64,000 nt of DNA from Geoalkalibacter ferrihydriticus DSM 17813. Lineage in GTDB: Bacteria; Desulfobacterota; Desulfuromonadia; Desulfuromonadales; Geoalkalibacteraceae. A program made the position numbers and the translations under genes. Shown here in pieces: positions 1-11,761 of this stretch. Where the stretch lies: contig NZ_JWJD01000003.1 of assembly GCF_000820505.1 (NCBI RefSeq), forward strand, positions 340,411 through 404,410, in the 5' to 3' direction. How positions within the stretch are numbered: position 1 is the stretch's first letter; each line of letters opens with the position of its first letter. The notes beneath the pieces were generated by a model. That model made no database searches and had not been told where the DNA came from. It worked only from the letters and a program-made list of their open reading frames with translations.

Positions 1-437
<437 letters not shown>

Positions 438-441
438 TCAT

Positions 442-999
442 ATGTACGATGATATCATCAAGAAAACCCGCACCGGCATGGACAGGGCCATTGACGCCCT
501 CAAGAAGGAATTCACCAAGGTGCGTACCGGTCGTGCCTCGACGGCATTGCTCGATGACATTCGTGTCGACTACTATGGGACGCCGACACCGCTGAACCAG
601 GTCGGATCCTTGACCGTTCCGGAACCACGCATGATCACCATTCAGCCGTGGGAAAAAAACCTGATTTCCGAGATCGAGAAAGCCATTCAGAAATCAGATT
701 TGGGCCTCAATCCCAGTTCCGATGGCCAGTTGGTACGCATCGCTTTTCCGCCCCTGACCGAGGAGCGTCGCAAAGAGATGGTTAAATTGACCAAGCGCAT
801 GGGCGAGGAGGCCAAGATCGCCATCCGCAATGCCCGCCGCGATGCCAATGAAGCCCTCAAAAAGCTTGAGAAAGGCAAGGAGATTTCCGAAGACGATCTC
901 AAGCGCGGCGAAAAGGACGTTCAGGATTTCACGGACCAGTATGTCAAAAAGGTTGATGAGATGGTTTCCAGCAAGGAAGCCGAAATCATGGAAATCTGA
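442..999 (+). CDS. frr: ribosome recycling factor
   Basis: 185 residues, the normal family length. RRF works with EF-G to split the post-termination ribosome from mRNA. The sequence matches along its whole length: an N-terminal helix with [12 protein letters not shown], the [14 protein letters not shown] and ITIQPWEK segments of the beta domain, and a C-terminal long helix ending in the [15 protein letters not shown] region. The ATG at 442 is preceded by GGGAGG (429-434) at good spacing, so the longer upstream reading from 391 is rejected. It follows pyrH by 4 bp. Confidence 0.97.
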   Translation: MYDDIIKKTRTGMDRAIDALKKEFTKVRTGRASTALLDDIRVDYYGTPTPLNQVGSLTVPEPRMITIQPWEKNLISEIEKAIQKSDLGLNPSSDGQLVRIAFPPLTEERRKEMVKLTKRMGEEAKIAIRNARRDANEALKKLEKGKEISEDDLKRGEKDVQDFTDQYVKKVDEMVSSKEAEIMEI

Positions 1000-1050
1000 A
1001 GGGCGAAAACGGATTCCGAACGAACCCAGTCACGGGCAAAGGAGAGACCA

Positions 1051-1215
1051 ATGGCTTTTAAGATTACCCAGGACTGTATTGCCTGCGGAACCTGCGTAGA
1101 CAGTTGCCCAGCGGACGCTATTATAGAAAAAGGTGAGAATTTTACGATTAGCGGCGACTGCACCGAGTGCAGCGCGTGCCTTGACGCGTGCCCGGTCAGT
1201 GCCATCGCTGAGTGA
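1051..1215 (+). CDS. small 2[4Fe-4S] ferredoxin
   Basis: 54-residue protein with two clostridial-type clusters: CIACGTCVDSCP near residues 9-20 and CTECSACLDACP near 37-48, each CxxCxxCxxxCP. It should be a low-potential soluble electron carrier. The gene has a GGAGAG ribosome site at 1041-1046 and a stem-loop terminator directly after it, so it can be the last gene of the pyrH-frr transcript. It is only 51 bp after frr and separates the usual frr-uppS pair. Its redox partner cannot be told from the context. Confidence 0.93.
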   Translation: MAFKITQDCIACGTCVDSCPADAIIEKGENFTISGDCTECSACLDACPVSAIAE

Positions 1216-1224
1216 TTTTTCGCT

Positions 1225-1258
1225 GGTGCGGGGCGCAGAGTGCCCCGCACCACATTTT
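1225..1258 (+). terminator. intrinsic terminator after ferredoxin
   Basis: Perfect 10-bp stem (GGTGCGGGGC at 1225-1234 with GCCCCGCACC at 1242-1251), 7-nt loop, followed by ACATTTTAT. It would end the pyrH-frr-ferredoxin transcript and separates it from uppS. Confidence 0.75.
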
Positions 1259-1364
1259 ATCAACCCCTTCAGTTTTCCTATGGTTCTTGTCTCCTGCCTG
1301 TTTTCGTGCTAGCTTTATCCCCTTTGTTTCACTGCAATAAAATTTCTTTTTGCGAGCTTTTCTG

Positions 1365-2111
1365 ATGTATCTACCTCGGCATCTGGCGATCATAATGGAC
1401 GGCAATGGTCGTTGGGCAAGGCAGCGGGGGTTGCCGCGCATTCTTGGGCACCAGCAGGGCGTAGATGTTGTGCGCGGTATCGTCGAGGAATGCTCGAAGC
1501 TCGGCATCTCCTGGCTGACCCTCTATGCCTTCAGCTCTGAAAACTGGGGGCGTCCTGAAGAGGAAGTCGAGGCCCTCATGGGGCTTCTTGTCAACTATCT
1601 GCGCAACGAACTGGATACGATGCTCAAGCACGGTATACGCCTCAACGTCATTGGCGATATCGGGCGCATGCCCTTGGCTGTAGCGAAAATGTTGCAGGAA
1701 TCAATGGAGCGGACCAGAGAGCAAAAGGGCATGGTTCTGACCCTGGCCCTCTCTTATGGCGCGAGGGATGAGATAACGCGGGCCGTACGCAAAATAGCCG
1801 CTGCCGCCGCGTCCGGCGAAATCACTGCTGACCGAGTTAGCGAGCAGATGGTTGGCGATTACCTGGATACCGCGGGACTTCCTGATCCCGACCTGCTCAT
1901 CCGCACCAGTGGAGAGATGCGCATCAGCAATTTTCTGCTGTGGCAACTGGCCTATACCGAACTCTATTTCACCGAGGCTTTATGGCCGGATTTCAAATCG
2001 GACCACTTGCGTCAGGCTCTGCACGAGTATAATCGCCGCGAAAGGCGCTTCGGTCTCACCGGGGAACAGATGAAAAAGGAAGGTTCCAAGGAGGAAGGGG
2101 GGCGTCATTAA
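1365..2111 (+). CDS. uppS: undecaprenyl diphosphate synthase
   Basis: 248 residues. Cis-prenyltransferase that makes the C55 lipid carrier for peptidoglycan from farnesyl-PP and isopentenyl-PP. The catalytic Asp lies in IIMDGNGRWA (about residue 12), followed by GHQQG, LYAFSSENW and the C-terminal DLLIRTSGEMRISNFLLWQ and ELYFTEALWPDF motifs. The ATG at 1365 gives the conserved N-terminus LPRHLAIIMDG; a TTG at 1350 would add five residues. Neither has a clear Shine-Dalgarno. Its stop codon overlaps the inferred start of cdsA. Confidence 0.95.
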   Translation: MYLPRHLAIIMDGNGRWARQRGLPRILGHQQGVDVVRGIVEECSKLGISWLTLYAFSSENWGRPEEEVEALMGLLVNYLRNELDTMLKHGIRLNVIGDIGRMPLAVAKMLQESMERTREQKGMVLTLALSYGARDEITRAVRKIAAAAASGEITADRVSEQMVGDYLDTAGLPDPDLLIRTSGEMRISNFLLWQLAYTELYFTEALWPDFKSDHLRQALHEYNRRERRFGLTGEQMKKEGSKEEGGRH

Positions 2112-2907
2112 ACAGCGGATCCTTACAGGAATTATCGCGCTGCCGGCGCTGCTTCTTTATATCTATTTTGCCAACCCGTTTTTCTACCGGCTCTTGATTC
2201 TGGTGGTTGCGGGCTTGGCGCTGCTGGAATTTTACCGCATGGTATTGCCGGCGGAGCGCAAACAAGAACAGCTTCCGGCGGTGGCCGGAGGGGTCCTTTT
2301 CGTTCTGTTGACGGCGACCGGCAATGCCACGGCGATTCTTGCCGGCATGAGTTTGCTGTTGCTGTTCTGGGTAGGCTGGTTTTTGTTCAATTTTCGCGAC
2401 TTGAACAGCGTCATTCACCATCTGGGGTTGATTTATCTGGGGATTTTTTACGTGGGCCTGCCTCTCGGCCTGCTCGCGGCACTGGGGGATGTTCCCTGGG
2501 GTCGGCAATGGGTATTTTTTATTTTGCTGCTGGCCATGGCCAGCGATACGGCGGCCTATTTCATCGGCGTAACCTTTGGGCGGCGTAAACTCTATCCGGC
2601 CATCAGTCCCAACAAAAGTATTGAAGGCGCCTTGGGTGGCCTGGCGGGGGCTCTGATCGGTGCCGTGGCGGCAAAGTACTGGTTCTTCCCTGTGCTTTCC
2701 GTCTGGGAGTGTTTGCTGCTCGGTCTCCTGCTCGGCCCGTTGGCCCAGATCGGCGATTTAGCCGAGTCCATGCTTAAGCGCAGCTTTGGAGTGAAGGATT
2801 CCGGGCATCTGATTCCCGGCCATGGCGGCATTCTTGATCGGTTGGACAGCCTGCTTCTGCTGTTTCCGCCGGTTTATTTCTTTGCCCTGCTTCGCGGGTT
2901 CGGGTGA
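2107..2907 (+). CDS. cdsA: phosphatidate cytidylyltransferase
   Basis: 266 residues if started at ATT (2107). Membrane enzyme making CDP-diacylglycerol from phosphatidate and CTP. Many hydrophobic helices are present, together with the CdsA signature region ending in [23 protein letters not shown]. No ATG, GTG or TTG gives the conserved N-terminus [13 protein letters not shown]: the first normal start is TTG at 2194, which cuts off the first helix. The ATT at 2107 overlaps the uppS stop (ATTAA) and sits 12 nt after AAGGAGG, so I infer a rare ATT start. The family call is secure; the start is not. Confidence 0.9.
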   Translation: MKQRILTGIIALPALLLYIYFANPFFYRLLILVVAGLALLEFYRMVLPAERKQEQLPAVAGGVLFVLLTATGNATAILAGMSLLLLFWVGWFLFNFRDLNSVIHHLGLIYLGIFYVGLPLGLLAALGDVPWGRQWVFFILLLAMASDTAAYFIGVTFGRRKLYPAISPNKSIEGALGGLAGALIGAVAAKYWFFPVLSVWECLLLGLLLGPLAQIGDLAESMLKRSFGVKDSGHLIPGHGGILDRLDSLLLLFPPVYFFALLRGFG

Positions 2908-2920
2908 GACGGTCGATCAT

Positions 2921-4078
2921 ATGAAAAATCTTGTTGTCCTTGGCTCAACCGGCTCGATCGGCGTCAATACACTGAATATCGTCGCGGCCCACCCTGAGCG
3001 CTATCGTGTTGTCGCGTTGACGGGCGGCAACAATATCGAGCGTCTCGAAGAGCAGATCCGCGCATTTCGCCCGCAACTTGTCGCAGTCATTTCCCAGAGC
3101 CAGGCGGCTTTGCTGCGGATGCGCCTGGGCGCCGATTCGCCTGAAATACTTCACGGGGTCGAAGGGTTGATTGCCTGCGCCTCTCACGGCGAGGCACAGA
3201 TGGTGGTCTCGGCCATCGTCGGCGCTGCGGGACTGATCCCGACCATGGCCGCCATAGAAGCCGGCCATGACATAGCTCTTGCCAACAAAGAAACGCTGGT
3301 CACCGCAGGGCCGCTCGTCATGGCGCGGGCGGCAGCGCGCGGAGTGCGGCTGGTGCCGGTGGACAGCGAGCACTCGGCGATTTTTCAATCTCTGGTGGGG
3401 CACCGCAAAGGCGATGTGCGACGCCTGATTCTGACAGCCTCCGGTGGTCCCTTCCGTGAACGCTCCCTGGCGGAGCTTGCGCAGGTGACGCCCGCCGATG
3501 CCCTGCATCACCCCAATTGGTCCATGGGCCGCAAGATCACCATCGATTCGGCCACCATGATGAACAAGGGGCTGGAGGTGATCGAGGCGCGCTGGCTCTT
3601 TGACTTGCCCGCAGAACGCATTGACGTACACGTCCATCCACAAAGCATCGTGCACTCCATGGTGGAATACATTGACGGTTCGGTGATTGCCCAGATGGGG
3701 ATTCCCGATATGCGCACGCCCATCGCCTATGCCCTGTCTTACCCCGAACGCTTTGCCCTGGAAATCCCACAACTTGATCTGTGCAGGATCGGGCGTCTGA
3801 CCTTTGAGCAGCCCGACCTGCAGAAGTTTCCCTGTCTGAAGCTCGCTTACGATGCCTTGCGCGAGGGGGGGACGGCCCCCACGATTCTCAACGCGGCCAA
3901 TGAGGTGGCGGTGGAATCTTTTCTGCGCGGCGACATCACATTTCTTAACATCGGCCGGGTCATTGCCGCGGTGCTTGAGGCACCCTGCGATCATCGGCTG
4001 GAACATGTCGACGACGTTCTCAGGGCGGATCGCCGAGCACGCACGCGCGCGCTCAAGATCATCGAGGCGATTGCCTGA
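2921..4078 (+). CDS. dxr: 1-deoxy-D-xylulose 5-phosphate reductoisomerase
   Basis: 385 residues. Converts DXP to MEP with NADPH, the committed step of the MEP isoprenoid pathway. The N-terminal NADPH site is [11 protein letters not shown]; then come [13 protein letters not shown], the metal and substrate residues of [17 protein letters not shown], and the [17 protein letters not shown] segment. The ATG at 2921 fits the family N-terminus; the reading frame is open further upstream inside cdsA, but that part is not coding for Dxr. It lies between cdsA and rseP in the order conserved in many proteobacteria. Confidence 0.96.
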   Translation: MKNLVVLGSTGSIGVNTLNIVAAHPERYRVVALTGGNNIERLEEQIRAFRPQLVAVISQSQAALLRMRLGADSPEILHGVEGLIACASHGEAQMVVSAIVGAAGLIPTMAAIEAGHDIALANKETLVTAGPLVMARAAARGVRLVPVDSEHSAIFQSLVGHRKGDVRRLILTASGGPFRERSLAELAQVTPADALHHPNWSMGRKITIDSATMMNKGLEVIEARWLFDLPAERIDVHVHPQSIVHSMVEYIDGSVIAQMGIPDMRTPIAYALSYPERFALEIPQLDLCRIGRLTFEQPDLQKFPCLKLAYDALREGGTAPTILNAANEVAVESFLRGDITFLNIGRVIAAVLEAPCDHRLEHVDDVLRADRRARTRALKIIEAIA

Positions 4079-4089
4079 GTGGAGGTTTT

Positions 4090-5418
4090 ATGGTGACAGT
4101 TATTGCCGGAATTATCATGCTCGGAATTCTGGTGTTTATTCACGAGTTGGGTCATTTTTGCGTAGCCAAGATGGCCGGCGTCAAAGTTCTTAAGTTCTCC
4201 CTCGGCTTCGGCCCGCGCCTGGTTTCGCGTAAGTGGGGTGAAACCGAGTACATGATTTGCGCCGTGCCTTTGGGCGGGTATGTGCAGATGCTCGGCGAGG
4301 GCAGTGGCGAAAACGGCGAAACCGGTGAGCTTACGCCCGAAGAGCGCGAGCGTTCCTATGCCGCCAAATCACCCTCCAAGCGCCTGGCCATTGTCGCCGC
4401 GGGGCCGCTGATGAATCTGGCATTGCCTTTTCTGGTGCTTCCCCTGGCCTACATGATCGGGGTAAGCATGCCGGCGTTTCTTGAGGCCCGCCCCTGCGTC
4501 GGGTATGTCGTTGCCGACAGTGGCGGTGACGCAGCCGGTTTCGCGCCCGGCGACTGTATCGAGAGTATAAATGGCCAGGCTGTTGCCAGTTGGAGCGACG
4601 CCAACCGCAAGATGATCAACTTTGCCGGGGATGATCTGGCGTTTGAGATTCAGCGCGGAGCCGAATCTGTGTTGCTGCGGATTCCGGCTAAAGAGGGGCA
4701 TCTGGAAACACAGGCGTTGGGTTTGTTCCCCGCTCAGGAAGCTCGGATAGGAGGACTTGCCGCGAATATGCCGGCCGAGGAAGCCGGTTTGCGGGAAGGC
4801 GATCTGATCGTGCAGGTGGGCGATGAACCGATTCGCTCCTGGTATGATCTGCGTACCGCCATACAGAGAGGCCAGGGGCAACCGCAAAACGTCACCGTCG
4901 AGCGCAACGGCGAGCTTTTTGACTTTACTCTCACCGCGCAGCGAGGGGGCCGCGAAGACGACTACCTTATCGGCATCGCGCCTGCTCAAGACACGGTCAC
5001 CAAGCGCTACGGACCTGGCGCCGCATTTGTTGCCGGGGGCGCGCGCACCGTTGAACTCATCGACCTGACTTTTGTTTTTATTCAGAAATTGTTCAGCGGC
5101 AATGTTTCGACCGAGAATATCGGTGGACCTATCACGGTCGTACAGATTGCAGGCCAGGCAGCCCAGACGGATGTCTCGAGTATCCTCCTGGTCTTGGCGT
5201 TCCTGAGTATTCAGCTGGGAATTCTCAACCTATTGCCCATCCCTATTCTTGACGGAGGACATATTGTTTTTAATTTGTTTGAGCTTATATTCCGCCGCCC
5301 CCTTTCAACTCGGACCAGGGAAATCGCTCAGCAAATCGGTTTGATGCTGCTTATCCTGTTGATGATCCTGGCTTTTTATAATGACCTCATGCGCATTTTC
5401 GGTGGGATCAGTGGATGA
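4090..5418 (+). CDS. rseP: RIP metalloprotease RseP (site-2 protease)
   Basis: 442 residues, inner-membrane zinc protease that cuts transmembrane segments such as anti-sigma factors and leftover signal peptides. The zinc motif HELGH is at residues 18-22 in the first membrane helix; the second active-site motif ILDGGH lies near residue 390. Between them are two PDZ-type repeats (roughly 120-205 and 210-295), each with a GL/GF-x-x-GD-x-I pattern (FAPGDCIESING and LREGDLIVQVGD), as in E. coli RseP. Good GGAGG ribosome site at 4081-4085. The stop overlaps tsaB (ATGA). Confidence 0.95.
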   Translation: MVTVIAGIIMLGILVFIHELGHFCVAKMAGVKVLKFSLGFGPRLVSRKWGETEYMICAVPLGGYVQMLGEGSGENGETGELTPEERERSYAAKSPSKRLAIVAAGPLMNLALPFLVLPLAYMIGVSMPAFLEARPCVGYVVADSGGDAAGFAPGDCIESINGQAVASWSDANRKMINFAGDDLAFEIQRGAESVLLRIPAKEGHLETQALGLFPAQEARIGGLAANMPAEEAGLREGDLIVQVGDEPIRSWYDLRTAIQRGQGQPQNVTVERNGELFDFTLTAQRGGREDDYLIGIAPAQDTVTKRYGPGAAFVAGGARTVELIDLTFVFIQKLFSGNVSTENIGGPITVVQIAGQAAQTDVSSILLVLAFLSIQLGILNLLPIPILDGGHIVFNLFELIFRRPLSTRTREIAQQIGLMLLILLMILAFYNDLMRIFGGISG

Positions 5419-6125
5419 AAGTGACCCTTCTCGCCATTGATACCGCCAGCTCCGCGGGCAGCATCGCACTGTGCCGCGATGAAAAACTCTGCGGTGAAAT
5501 TCTTTTCAACGTACACAGCACCCACTCGGAACGCTTGATGGTCGGCGTGCGTCAAGTGCTTGCCGACACCGGCACTGCATTGGAATCCGTAGACGCCTTT
5601 GTCGTGGTACACGGCCCCGGCTCATTCACCGGACTCCGGGTCGGCATGGCGACGGCCAAGGGCTTGGCAATGGCGACAGGCCGACCCCTGATTGGGGTGT
5701 CCTCTCTGCAAACTCTGGCGATGAATGTCGCCGAAACCGAATACCCTGTGTGTGCGCTGCTCGATGCGCGCAAAAAGGAAGTCTACGCAGGACTCTTTCG
5801 CATGCGCCGCATGCATCCGGTGCCTCTTGCGAGTGAGCGAGTCATTGCCCCTGCAGACCTGGTGCGGCAGATCAAGGAACCGATGCTGTTTGTCGGCGAG
5901 GGCGCAGTCGTTTATCGGAGTCTGATCGAGGACCATCTTGGCGTTCAGGCTCACTTTGCGCCCTGGGTTTTGAATTCACCACGGGCGTCACTTGCCGCGC
6001 TGCTCGCCCTGGAGCGATTACGGCTAGGCGAAACGCAGACGCCACTGACCTTGATTCCCGCCTATATTCGACCCTCCGAAGCCGAGATCACCTGGGCTCT
6101 CAAGCATCCGGGCCAGGGTTCTTGA
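5415..6125 (+). CDS. tsaB: tRNA t6A synthesis protein TsaB
   Basis: 236 residues, ASKHA-fold protein that pairs with TsaD and TsaE to make threonylcarbamoyladenosine at A37 of ANN-reading tRNAs. It has the family N-terminus [15 protein letters not shown] and the [23 protein letters not shown] motif, followed by [14 protein letters not shown]. Starts 4 bp inside rseP (ATGA overlap), indicating translational coupling. It is the last gene of the uppS-tsaB run; a separate promoter begins right after it. Confidence 0.93.
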   Translation: MKVTLLAIDTASSAGSIALCRDEKLCGEILFNVHSTHSERLMVGVRQVLADTGTALESVDAFVVVHGPGSFTGLRVGMATAKGLAMATGRPLIGVSSLQTLAMNVAETEYPVCALLDARKKEVYAGLFRMRRMHPVPLASERVIAPADLVRQIKEPMLFVGEGAVVYRSLIEDHLGVQAHFAPWVLNSPRASLAALLALERLRLGETQTPLTLIPAYIRPSEAEITWALKHPGQGS

Positions 6126-6128
6126 CGG

Positions 6129-6157
6129 TTGACAAGCAGAGCGCCATCCGATATTTT
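6129..6157 (+). promoter_or_regulatory. sigma-70-type promoter for the DUF465 gene
   Basis: Perfect -35 box TTGACA (6129-6134), 17-bp spacer, -10 box TATTTT (6152-6157, 4 of 6). It begins 3 bp after the tsaB stop and points to the small gene at 6211. Confidence 0.6.
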
Positions 6158-6210
6158 AAGATCGTGCTTTCCAAACTCTTTCAACCCTCTAACCGTGCGG
6201 GAGGTGTTAC

Positions 6211-6441
6211 ATGGAGGAACTGGACATGGAGTTGGTAGGGCAACTGGTGAGCGAAAGTCCTAAATTTCGCATGCTTTTTGAAGAACACCGGTTGCTTGAG
6301 AAAGAGCTGGATGAATTTGACAAGAAAAAATATCTGACTCCCGAAGAGGAGATGGAGCGCAAGAAAATCCAGAAGATCAAGTTGGCCGGAAAGGACGAGA
6401 TGATTCGTCTCCTGCGCGGATACAGCGCGACCGTCAACTAA
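6211..6441 (+). CDS. DUF465 (YdcH-family) small protein
   Basis: 76 residues, almost entirely charged alpha-helix. The pattern matches the DUF465 family: SPKFRMLFEEHRLLEKELDEFD followed by KYLTPEEEMERKKIQKIKLAGKDEM, which forms a short helical hairpin. The function of the family is unknown. The ATG at 6211 has GGGAGGT at 6199-6205; a second in-frame ATG follows at 6226. It appears to be a single-gene transcript with its own promoter upstream and terminator-like hairpins downstream. Confidence 0.85.
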   Translation: MEELDMELVGQLVSESPKFRMLFEEHRLLEKELDEFDKKKYLTPEEEMERKKIQKIKLAGKDEMIRLLRGYSATVN

Positions 6442-6622
6442 CACAAATCAATTTATGGGGGGGTTGGGGACAAACACCCGACTCCCCTTTTTGTCTGAGC
6501 CGGTTTTTCGGCCGTGACCGATTCCGGCCAACAGGTTTATCAGGGCAGGGGTCTTTTTCAGGACCCCTGTTGTTTTTGGATCCGACAACCGAATTCATTT
6601 TCCGCAAAGGCAGTGAACAATC
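6442..6622 (+). other. DUF465-ilvD intergenic region with stem-loops
   Basis: Three hairpins can be drawn: an imperfect G-run/C-run stem near 6461-6487 followed by TTTTT; a short GGCCG/CGGCC stem near 6510-6529; and the strong terminator at 6546-6577. No leader peptide rich in Ile, Leu or Val is visible and there is no T-box motif, so an attenuator for ilvD is possible but unproven. Confidence 0.4.
6546..6577 (+). terminator. intrinsic terminator before ilvD
   Basis: 8-bp perfect stem (CAGGGGTC at 6546-6553 with GACCCCTG at 6562-6569) followed by TTGTTTTT. It lies 45 bp before ilvD, so it may end the upstream transcript or act as an attenuator of ilvD. Confidence 0.7.
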
Positions 6623-8296
6623 ATGGCATCCAAACGCAGCGACGTCATCACTAAAGGGTTCGAGCGCACCCCACATCGCGCGCTTCTCAAGGGCACCGGC
6701 GTACCCGGCGAGCAAATGGATAAACCTTTTATCGGTATCGCCAGTTCTTTTACCGACTTGATCCCCGGACACATCGGCATGCGTGATCTGGAGCGCTTCA
6801 TCGAAAAAGGTGTGCACACGGGCGGTGGATTTTCATTTATATTTGGGATTCCAGGTGTTTGTGACGGGATTTCGATGGGACATAAGGGCATGCACTATTC
6901 CCTCCCGACGCGTGAACTCATCGCCGACATGATTGAGTCCGTCGCCGAGGCCCATCGTCTCGACGGCCTGGTGCTGCTGACCAACTGCGACAAGATTACG
7001 CCCGGCATGTTGATGGCCGCGGCGCGTCTCGACATCCCCTGTATCGTCGTCACTGCGGGACCCATGCTTGCCGGGCGGGGGCGGGGCGGGCGTGCCTTCT
7101 CCTTTGTGACGGATACTTTTGAAGCCATGGCCCAGTTTAAGGCCGGGGTTATCGATGAGCAGCAACTCCAGGTCTGCGAGGACAAGGCCTGCCCCGGGGC
7201 CGGTTCCTGCCAGGGGTTGTTTACGGCGAATACCATGGCGATTCTCACCGAGACCATGGGCATGAGCTTGATGCAATGCGCCACGACCCCCGCCGTCTCC
7301 GCTTATAAGCGACGGTTGGCCTTTGCCTCCGGGCAGCGCATCGTGCAATTAGTGCATGACAACATCACGCCGCGTCAAATTATGACCCGTGAAGCTTTTG
7401 AGAACGCCATCCGCGTTGATCTTGCCCTGGGTGGATCGAGCAACACGGTTCTGCATCTTCTGGCTATTGCCCGCGAAGCCGGAGTGCCTCTGCCTTTGGA
7501 GGAATTTGACCGTCTTAGTCGCGAAACTCCTCAGCTGGCATCGATGAATCCGGGCGGGAAATATTTCATGGAAGACCTGGATGCCGCCGGCGGTGTGTCG
7601 GGAGTCCTCTATCAATTGCGCGACCGCATTCTCGATAACCCCACACTCAGTGGCTTGACTGTGAAGCAGGTGATCGATCAGGTGCGTGAGGTGGACGAGG
7701 AGGTTATTCAGCCTTTGAGTCGCCCGGTGCGTGCCGAAGGCGGAATCGCTATCCTCGCCGGCAATCTTGCGCCCAAGGGCGCTGTTGTCAAGCAATCCGG
7801 CGTTTCGGAAAAAATGATGCATTTTGAGGGGCGCGCGCGCTGTTTTGAATCGGAAGAGGCGGCCATGGCGGCGCTCATGGGCGGGCAGATCCGTGGCGGC
7901 GAGGTTGTGGTGATTCGCTACGAAGGTCCCAAAGGTGGCCCCGGCATGCGGGAAATGCTGGCTCCGACCGCCACCCTGATGGGTCTGGGTTTGGGAGACA
8001 GCGTGGCGCTCATAACCGACGGACGCTTTTCCGGTGGAACGCGAGGCCCTTGCATCGGTCATGTTTCTCCTGAAGCCGCTGAGGGTGGACCCATCGCGCT
8101 GGTTGAAGATGGTGATGTCATTTGTCTGGACATTCCCGGGCGCAAACTTGAGCTTAAGGTTGATGATGAAACCCTGGCCGCACGCCTGGAGAAGTGGCGC
8201 AAGCCCGAACCGAAGATCAAAACCGGCTGGTTGGCCCGTTATGCCAAAGTTGTTACCTCGGCGTACACCGGCGCGGTGACCAGTATCGACGAGTAA
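6623..8296 (+). CDS. ilvD: dihydroxy-acid dehydratase
   Basis: 557 residues, normal length. Iron-sulfur dehydratase of valine, isoleucine and leucine synthesis, converting dihydroxy acids to 2-keto acids. Cluster and metal motifs are visible: [10 protein letters not shown], the [20 protein letters not shown] segment, and the C-terminal [16 protein letters not shown] block. The ATG at 6623 gives the standard N-terminus with [19 protein letters not shown]. It opens the ilvD-ilvB-ilvN-ilvC series; no strong Shine-Dalgarno is evident before it. Confidence 0.97.
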   Translation: MASKRSDVITKGFERTPHRALLKGTGVPGEQMDKPFIGIASSFTDLIPGHIGMRDLERFIEKGVHTGGGFSFIFGIPGVCDGISMGHKGMHYSLPTRELIADMIESVAEAHRLDGLVLLTNCDKITPGMLMAAARLDIPCIVVTAGPMLAGRGRGGRAFSFVTDTFEAMAQFKAGVIDEQQLQVCEDKACPGAGSCQGLFTANTMAILTETMGMSLMQCATTPAVSAYKRRLAFASGQRIVQLVHDNITPRQIMTREAFENAIRVDLALGGSSNTVLHLLAIAREAGVPLPLEEFDRLSRETPQLASMNPGGKYFMEDLDAAGGVSGVLYQLRDRILDNPTLSGLTVKQVIDQVREVDEEVIQPLSRPVRAEGGIAILAGNLAPKGAVVKQSGVSEKMMHFEGRARCFESEEAAMAALMGGQIRGGEVVVIRYEGPKGGPGMREMLAPTATLMGLGLGDSVALITDGRFSGGTRGPCIGHVSPEAAEGGPIALVEDGDVICLDIPGRKLELKVDDETLAARLEKWRKPEPKIKTGWLARYAKVVTSAYTGAVTSIDE

Positions 8297-8380
8297 GCAA
8301 AAAGCCTATGTCGTGTGCCGGCGGGGAGGTCGTCGCACGGTTTTCTGCAGTGATCCAATGGCTCATGGAGGAACTTGATT

Positions 8381-10078
8381 TTGAAAATGACCGGATCCAA
8401 AATTCTGCTGGAATGTCTGCAACGCGAAGGTGTGGATACCATCTTCGGTTATCCCGGCGGCGCAGTCATCAACATCTATGACGATCTCTTCGATTCGCCC
8501 ATTCGCCATATCCTGACGCGTCACGAGCAGGCCGCGGTGCACGCGGCCGATGGCTATGCGCGGTCCACGGGCAAAGTTGGAGTCGCCCTGGCCACCAGCG
8601 GTCCCGGCGCAACCAATACGGTAACCGGCATCGCCACTGCCTACATGGATTCCATCCCTTTGGTGGTTATCACCGGCCAGGTGCCCACGCCCTTGATCGG
8701 CAACGACGCTTTTCAGGAAGCCGACATGGTCGGGATTACACGCCCCATCACCAAACATAGTTACCTGGTCAAGAACGTCAAGGACCTTGCGCGTATCGTC
8801 AAGCAGGCCTTCTTTATCGCCCGCACCGGACGCCCCGGGCCGGTTCTCATCGATTTGCCCAAGGATGTGCAGGTCGACAGCACCCGCTTTGAGTACCCCG
8901 GAGCGGTGGAGCTGGCAGGCTATAAACCGACCTTTGGCCCCAACGCGCGACAGGTCGAGAAGGCCGCGTCCATGATCCTTGAAGCGCGCCGGCCGGTGCT
9001 TTACGTGGGAGGCGGTGCCGTTCTCTCCGATGCCGCCGACGAGCTCATGGCCTTGGCCGAACTGATTCAGGCCCCGGTGACCACCACTCTTATGGCCAAG
9101 TCGGCCTTTCCCACGCGCCATCCATTATGTCTGGGGCTGTTGGGCATGCACGGTACCTACTGCGCCAATATGGCGGTGACCAATGCCGATGTTCTGATTG
9201 CCGCAGGCGCTCGTTTCGACGATCGGGTCACGGGGCGTATCGCAAGTTTTGCTCCCAATGCCAAAATCATCCACATCGATATCGATCCCACCTCCATCAA
9301 AAAAAATGTGCGCGTCGATTTGCCCATCGTCGGCAATCTGCGCGACGTGCTCTCGAAGATGGCCACCGGGTTGGGCCAAAACCAGGACGGACTGTCCACC
9401 CTGATTGAGGCTACCTCCGCTTGGCGCAGCCAAGTCAACGATTGGAAGCAAGCGCAACCCTTGTCCTACCAGAATTCGGAAACTGTAATCAAGCCGCAGT
9501 TCGTCATTGAAAAAATCCGAGAGCTGACGCGTGATGACGCCATCATTACCACCGAGGTGGGACAGCATCAGATGTGGACGGCCCAGTTTTTCGATTTTAT
9601 CCAGCCCCGCACTTTTCTTACCTCGGGCGGACTCGGGACCATGGGCTTCGGTTTGCCGGCGGCTCTCGGAGCTCAGGTCGCCTTCCCTGACAGGCAAGTT
9701 ATCGATATCTCCGGCGACGGCTCTTTTCAGATGAATTCGCAGGAACTGGCGACCCTGGTGCAATACCGTCTGCCGGTGAAAATCGCCATCCTCAATAATA
9801 ATTTTCTTGGCATGGTGCGCCAGTGGCAGCAGATGTTTTTCGACCGTCGCTACAGCCAAACATGTATGGAGCTGCCCATCGATTTTGTTAAGCTGGCCGA
9901 GGCCTATGGCGCCGCCGGCCTGCGGGCCGAGAGGCCAGACGAAGTCGCGCCCTTGATCCGCCGGGCTCTGGAAATCCCCGGCCCGGTAATCATGGAATTC
10001 AAGGTCTCTCGCGAGGAGAACGTGCTGCCCATGGTGCCGCCGGCGGCCGGCCTCAATGAAATGGTGCTCTCCAGCTGA
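8381..10078 (+). CDS. ilvB: acetolactate synthase large subunit
   Basis: 565 residues. ThDP- and FAD-dependent enzyme making 2-acetolactate or 2-aceto-2-hydroxybutyrate. The catalytic Glu is in [15 protein letters not shown], the FAD region follows [16 protein letters not shown], and the ThDP motif is SGDGSFQMN...[12 protein letters not shown]. Start choice: GGAGG at 8367-8371 is 9 nt before TTG 8381, giving [13 protein letters not shown] as in relatives. TTG 8375 is too close and ATG 8387 rather far, so a TTG start is inferred. Works with IlvN encoded just downstream. Confidence 0.96.
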   Translation: MKMTGSKILLECLQREGVDTIFGYPGGAVINIYDDLFDSPIRHILTRHEQAAVHAADGYARSTGKVGVALATSGPGATNTVTGIATAYMDSIPLVVITGQVPTPLIGNDAFQEADMVGITRPITKHSYLVKNVKDLARIVKQAFFIARTGRPGPVLIDLPKDVQVDSTRFEYPGAVELAGYKPTFGPNARQVEKAASMILEARRPVLYVGGGAVLSDAADELMALAELIQAPVTTTLMAKSAFPTRHPLCLGLLGMHGTYCANMAVTNADVLIAAGARFDDRVTGRIASFAPNAKIIHIDIDPTSIKKNVRVDLPIVGNLRDVLSKMATGLGQNQDGLSTLIEATSAWRSQVNDWKQAQPLSYQNSETVIKPQFVIEKIRELTRDDAIITTEVGQHQMWTAQFFDFIQPRTFLTSGGLGTMGFGLPAALGAQVAFPDRQVIDISGDGSFQMNSQELATLVQYRLPVKIAILNNNFLGMVRQWQQMFFDRRYSQTCMELPIDFVKLAEAYGAAGLRAERPDEVAPLIRRALEIPGPVIMEFKVSREENVLPMVPPAAGLNEMVLSS

Positions 10079-10128
10079 TATCTGATGTAATTCGGTTTGA
10101 TCGTCTATCCAACTAACGAGGTATGTCC

Positions 10129-10623
10129 ATGAAACACACCATATCGGTCCTGGTTGAAAATGAGTTCGGCGTGCTTGCGCGGGTGGCGGGGCTTTTTTCC
10201 GGCCGTGGCTTTAATATTGAAAGCCTATCGGTGGCCACGACTCTTGACCCCAGCATTTCGCGCATGACCATTGTGACCTCGGGCGATGACCAGATACTTG
10301 AGCAGATTACCAAGCAGCTCAACAAGTTGATCGACACCATCAAGGTCATCGATTTCACCGGCGGTGATTTCGTCGAGCGCGAAATGGCTCTGGTTAAGGT
10401 TTGTGCCGAAGAAGGTACGCGCGCCGAGGTGCTGCGCGTGGTCGATATCTTTCGCGCCAAAGTGGTGGATGTCACAGCCAAATCCTATACCGTTGAGGTC
10501 ACCGGCGCGCCCGGTAAAATCAATGCCATTATCGAGCTTCTGCGTCCCCTGGGGATCAAGGAGATTGTCCGCTCGGGCCCGGTCGTCATCGGTCGCGGCC
10601 CCAAAGGATGGAAAAACGTATAG
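10129..10623 (+). CDS. ilvN: acetolactate synthase small (regulatory) subunit
   Basis: 164 residues, ACT-domain subunit that activates IlvB and carries valine feedback inhibition. The N-terminal ACT domain begins HTISVLVENEFGVLARVAGLFSGRGFNIESL; the C-terminal domain runs from about residue 85 to 160. Two ATGs are close together: 10129 is better spaced from the GAGG at 10118-10121 than 10123 is, so the later one is chosen. It sits 50 bp after ilvB. Confidence 0.96.
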   Translation: MKHTISVLVENEFGVLARVAGLFSGRGFNIESLSVATTLDPSISRMTIVTSGDDQILEQITKQLNKLIDTIKVIDFTGGDFVEREMALVKVCAEEGTRAEVLRVVDIFRAKVVDVTAKSYTVEVTGAPGKINAIIELLRPLGIKEIVRSGPVVIGRGPKGWKNV

Positions 10624-10673
10624 CCCCCGGGCGCCGCTAAAAGGTTGGCAGCTGGTCCGCACCTATGCTATAA

Positions 10674-11744
<1,071 letters not shown>

Positions 11745-11761
11745 TTTTCATTTGGCAAGGC

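Noticed and set aside
2945-4006. 353-residue open frame antisense to dxr
   Set aside because: Shadow of the codon bias of dxr on the other strand; no family motif, His- and Gly-rich translation.
6442-6622. Leader-peptide attenuator for ilvD
   Set aside because: The only short frame (ATG 6455) is Gly-, Leu- and Pro-rich with no run of Ile, Val or Leu codons; only terminators are supported.
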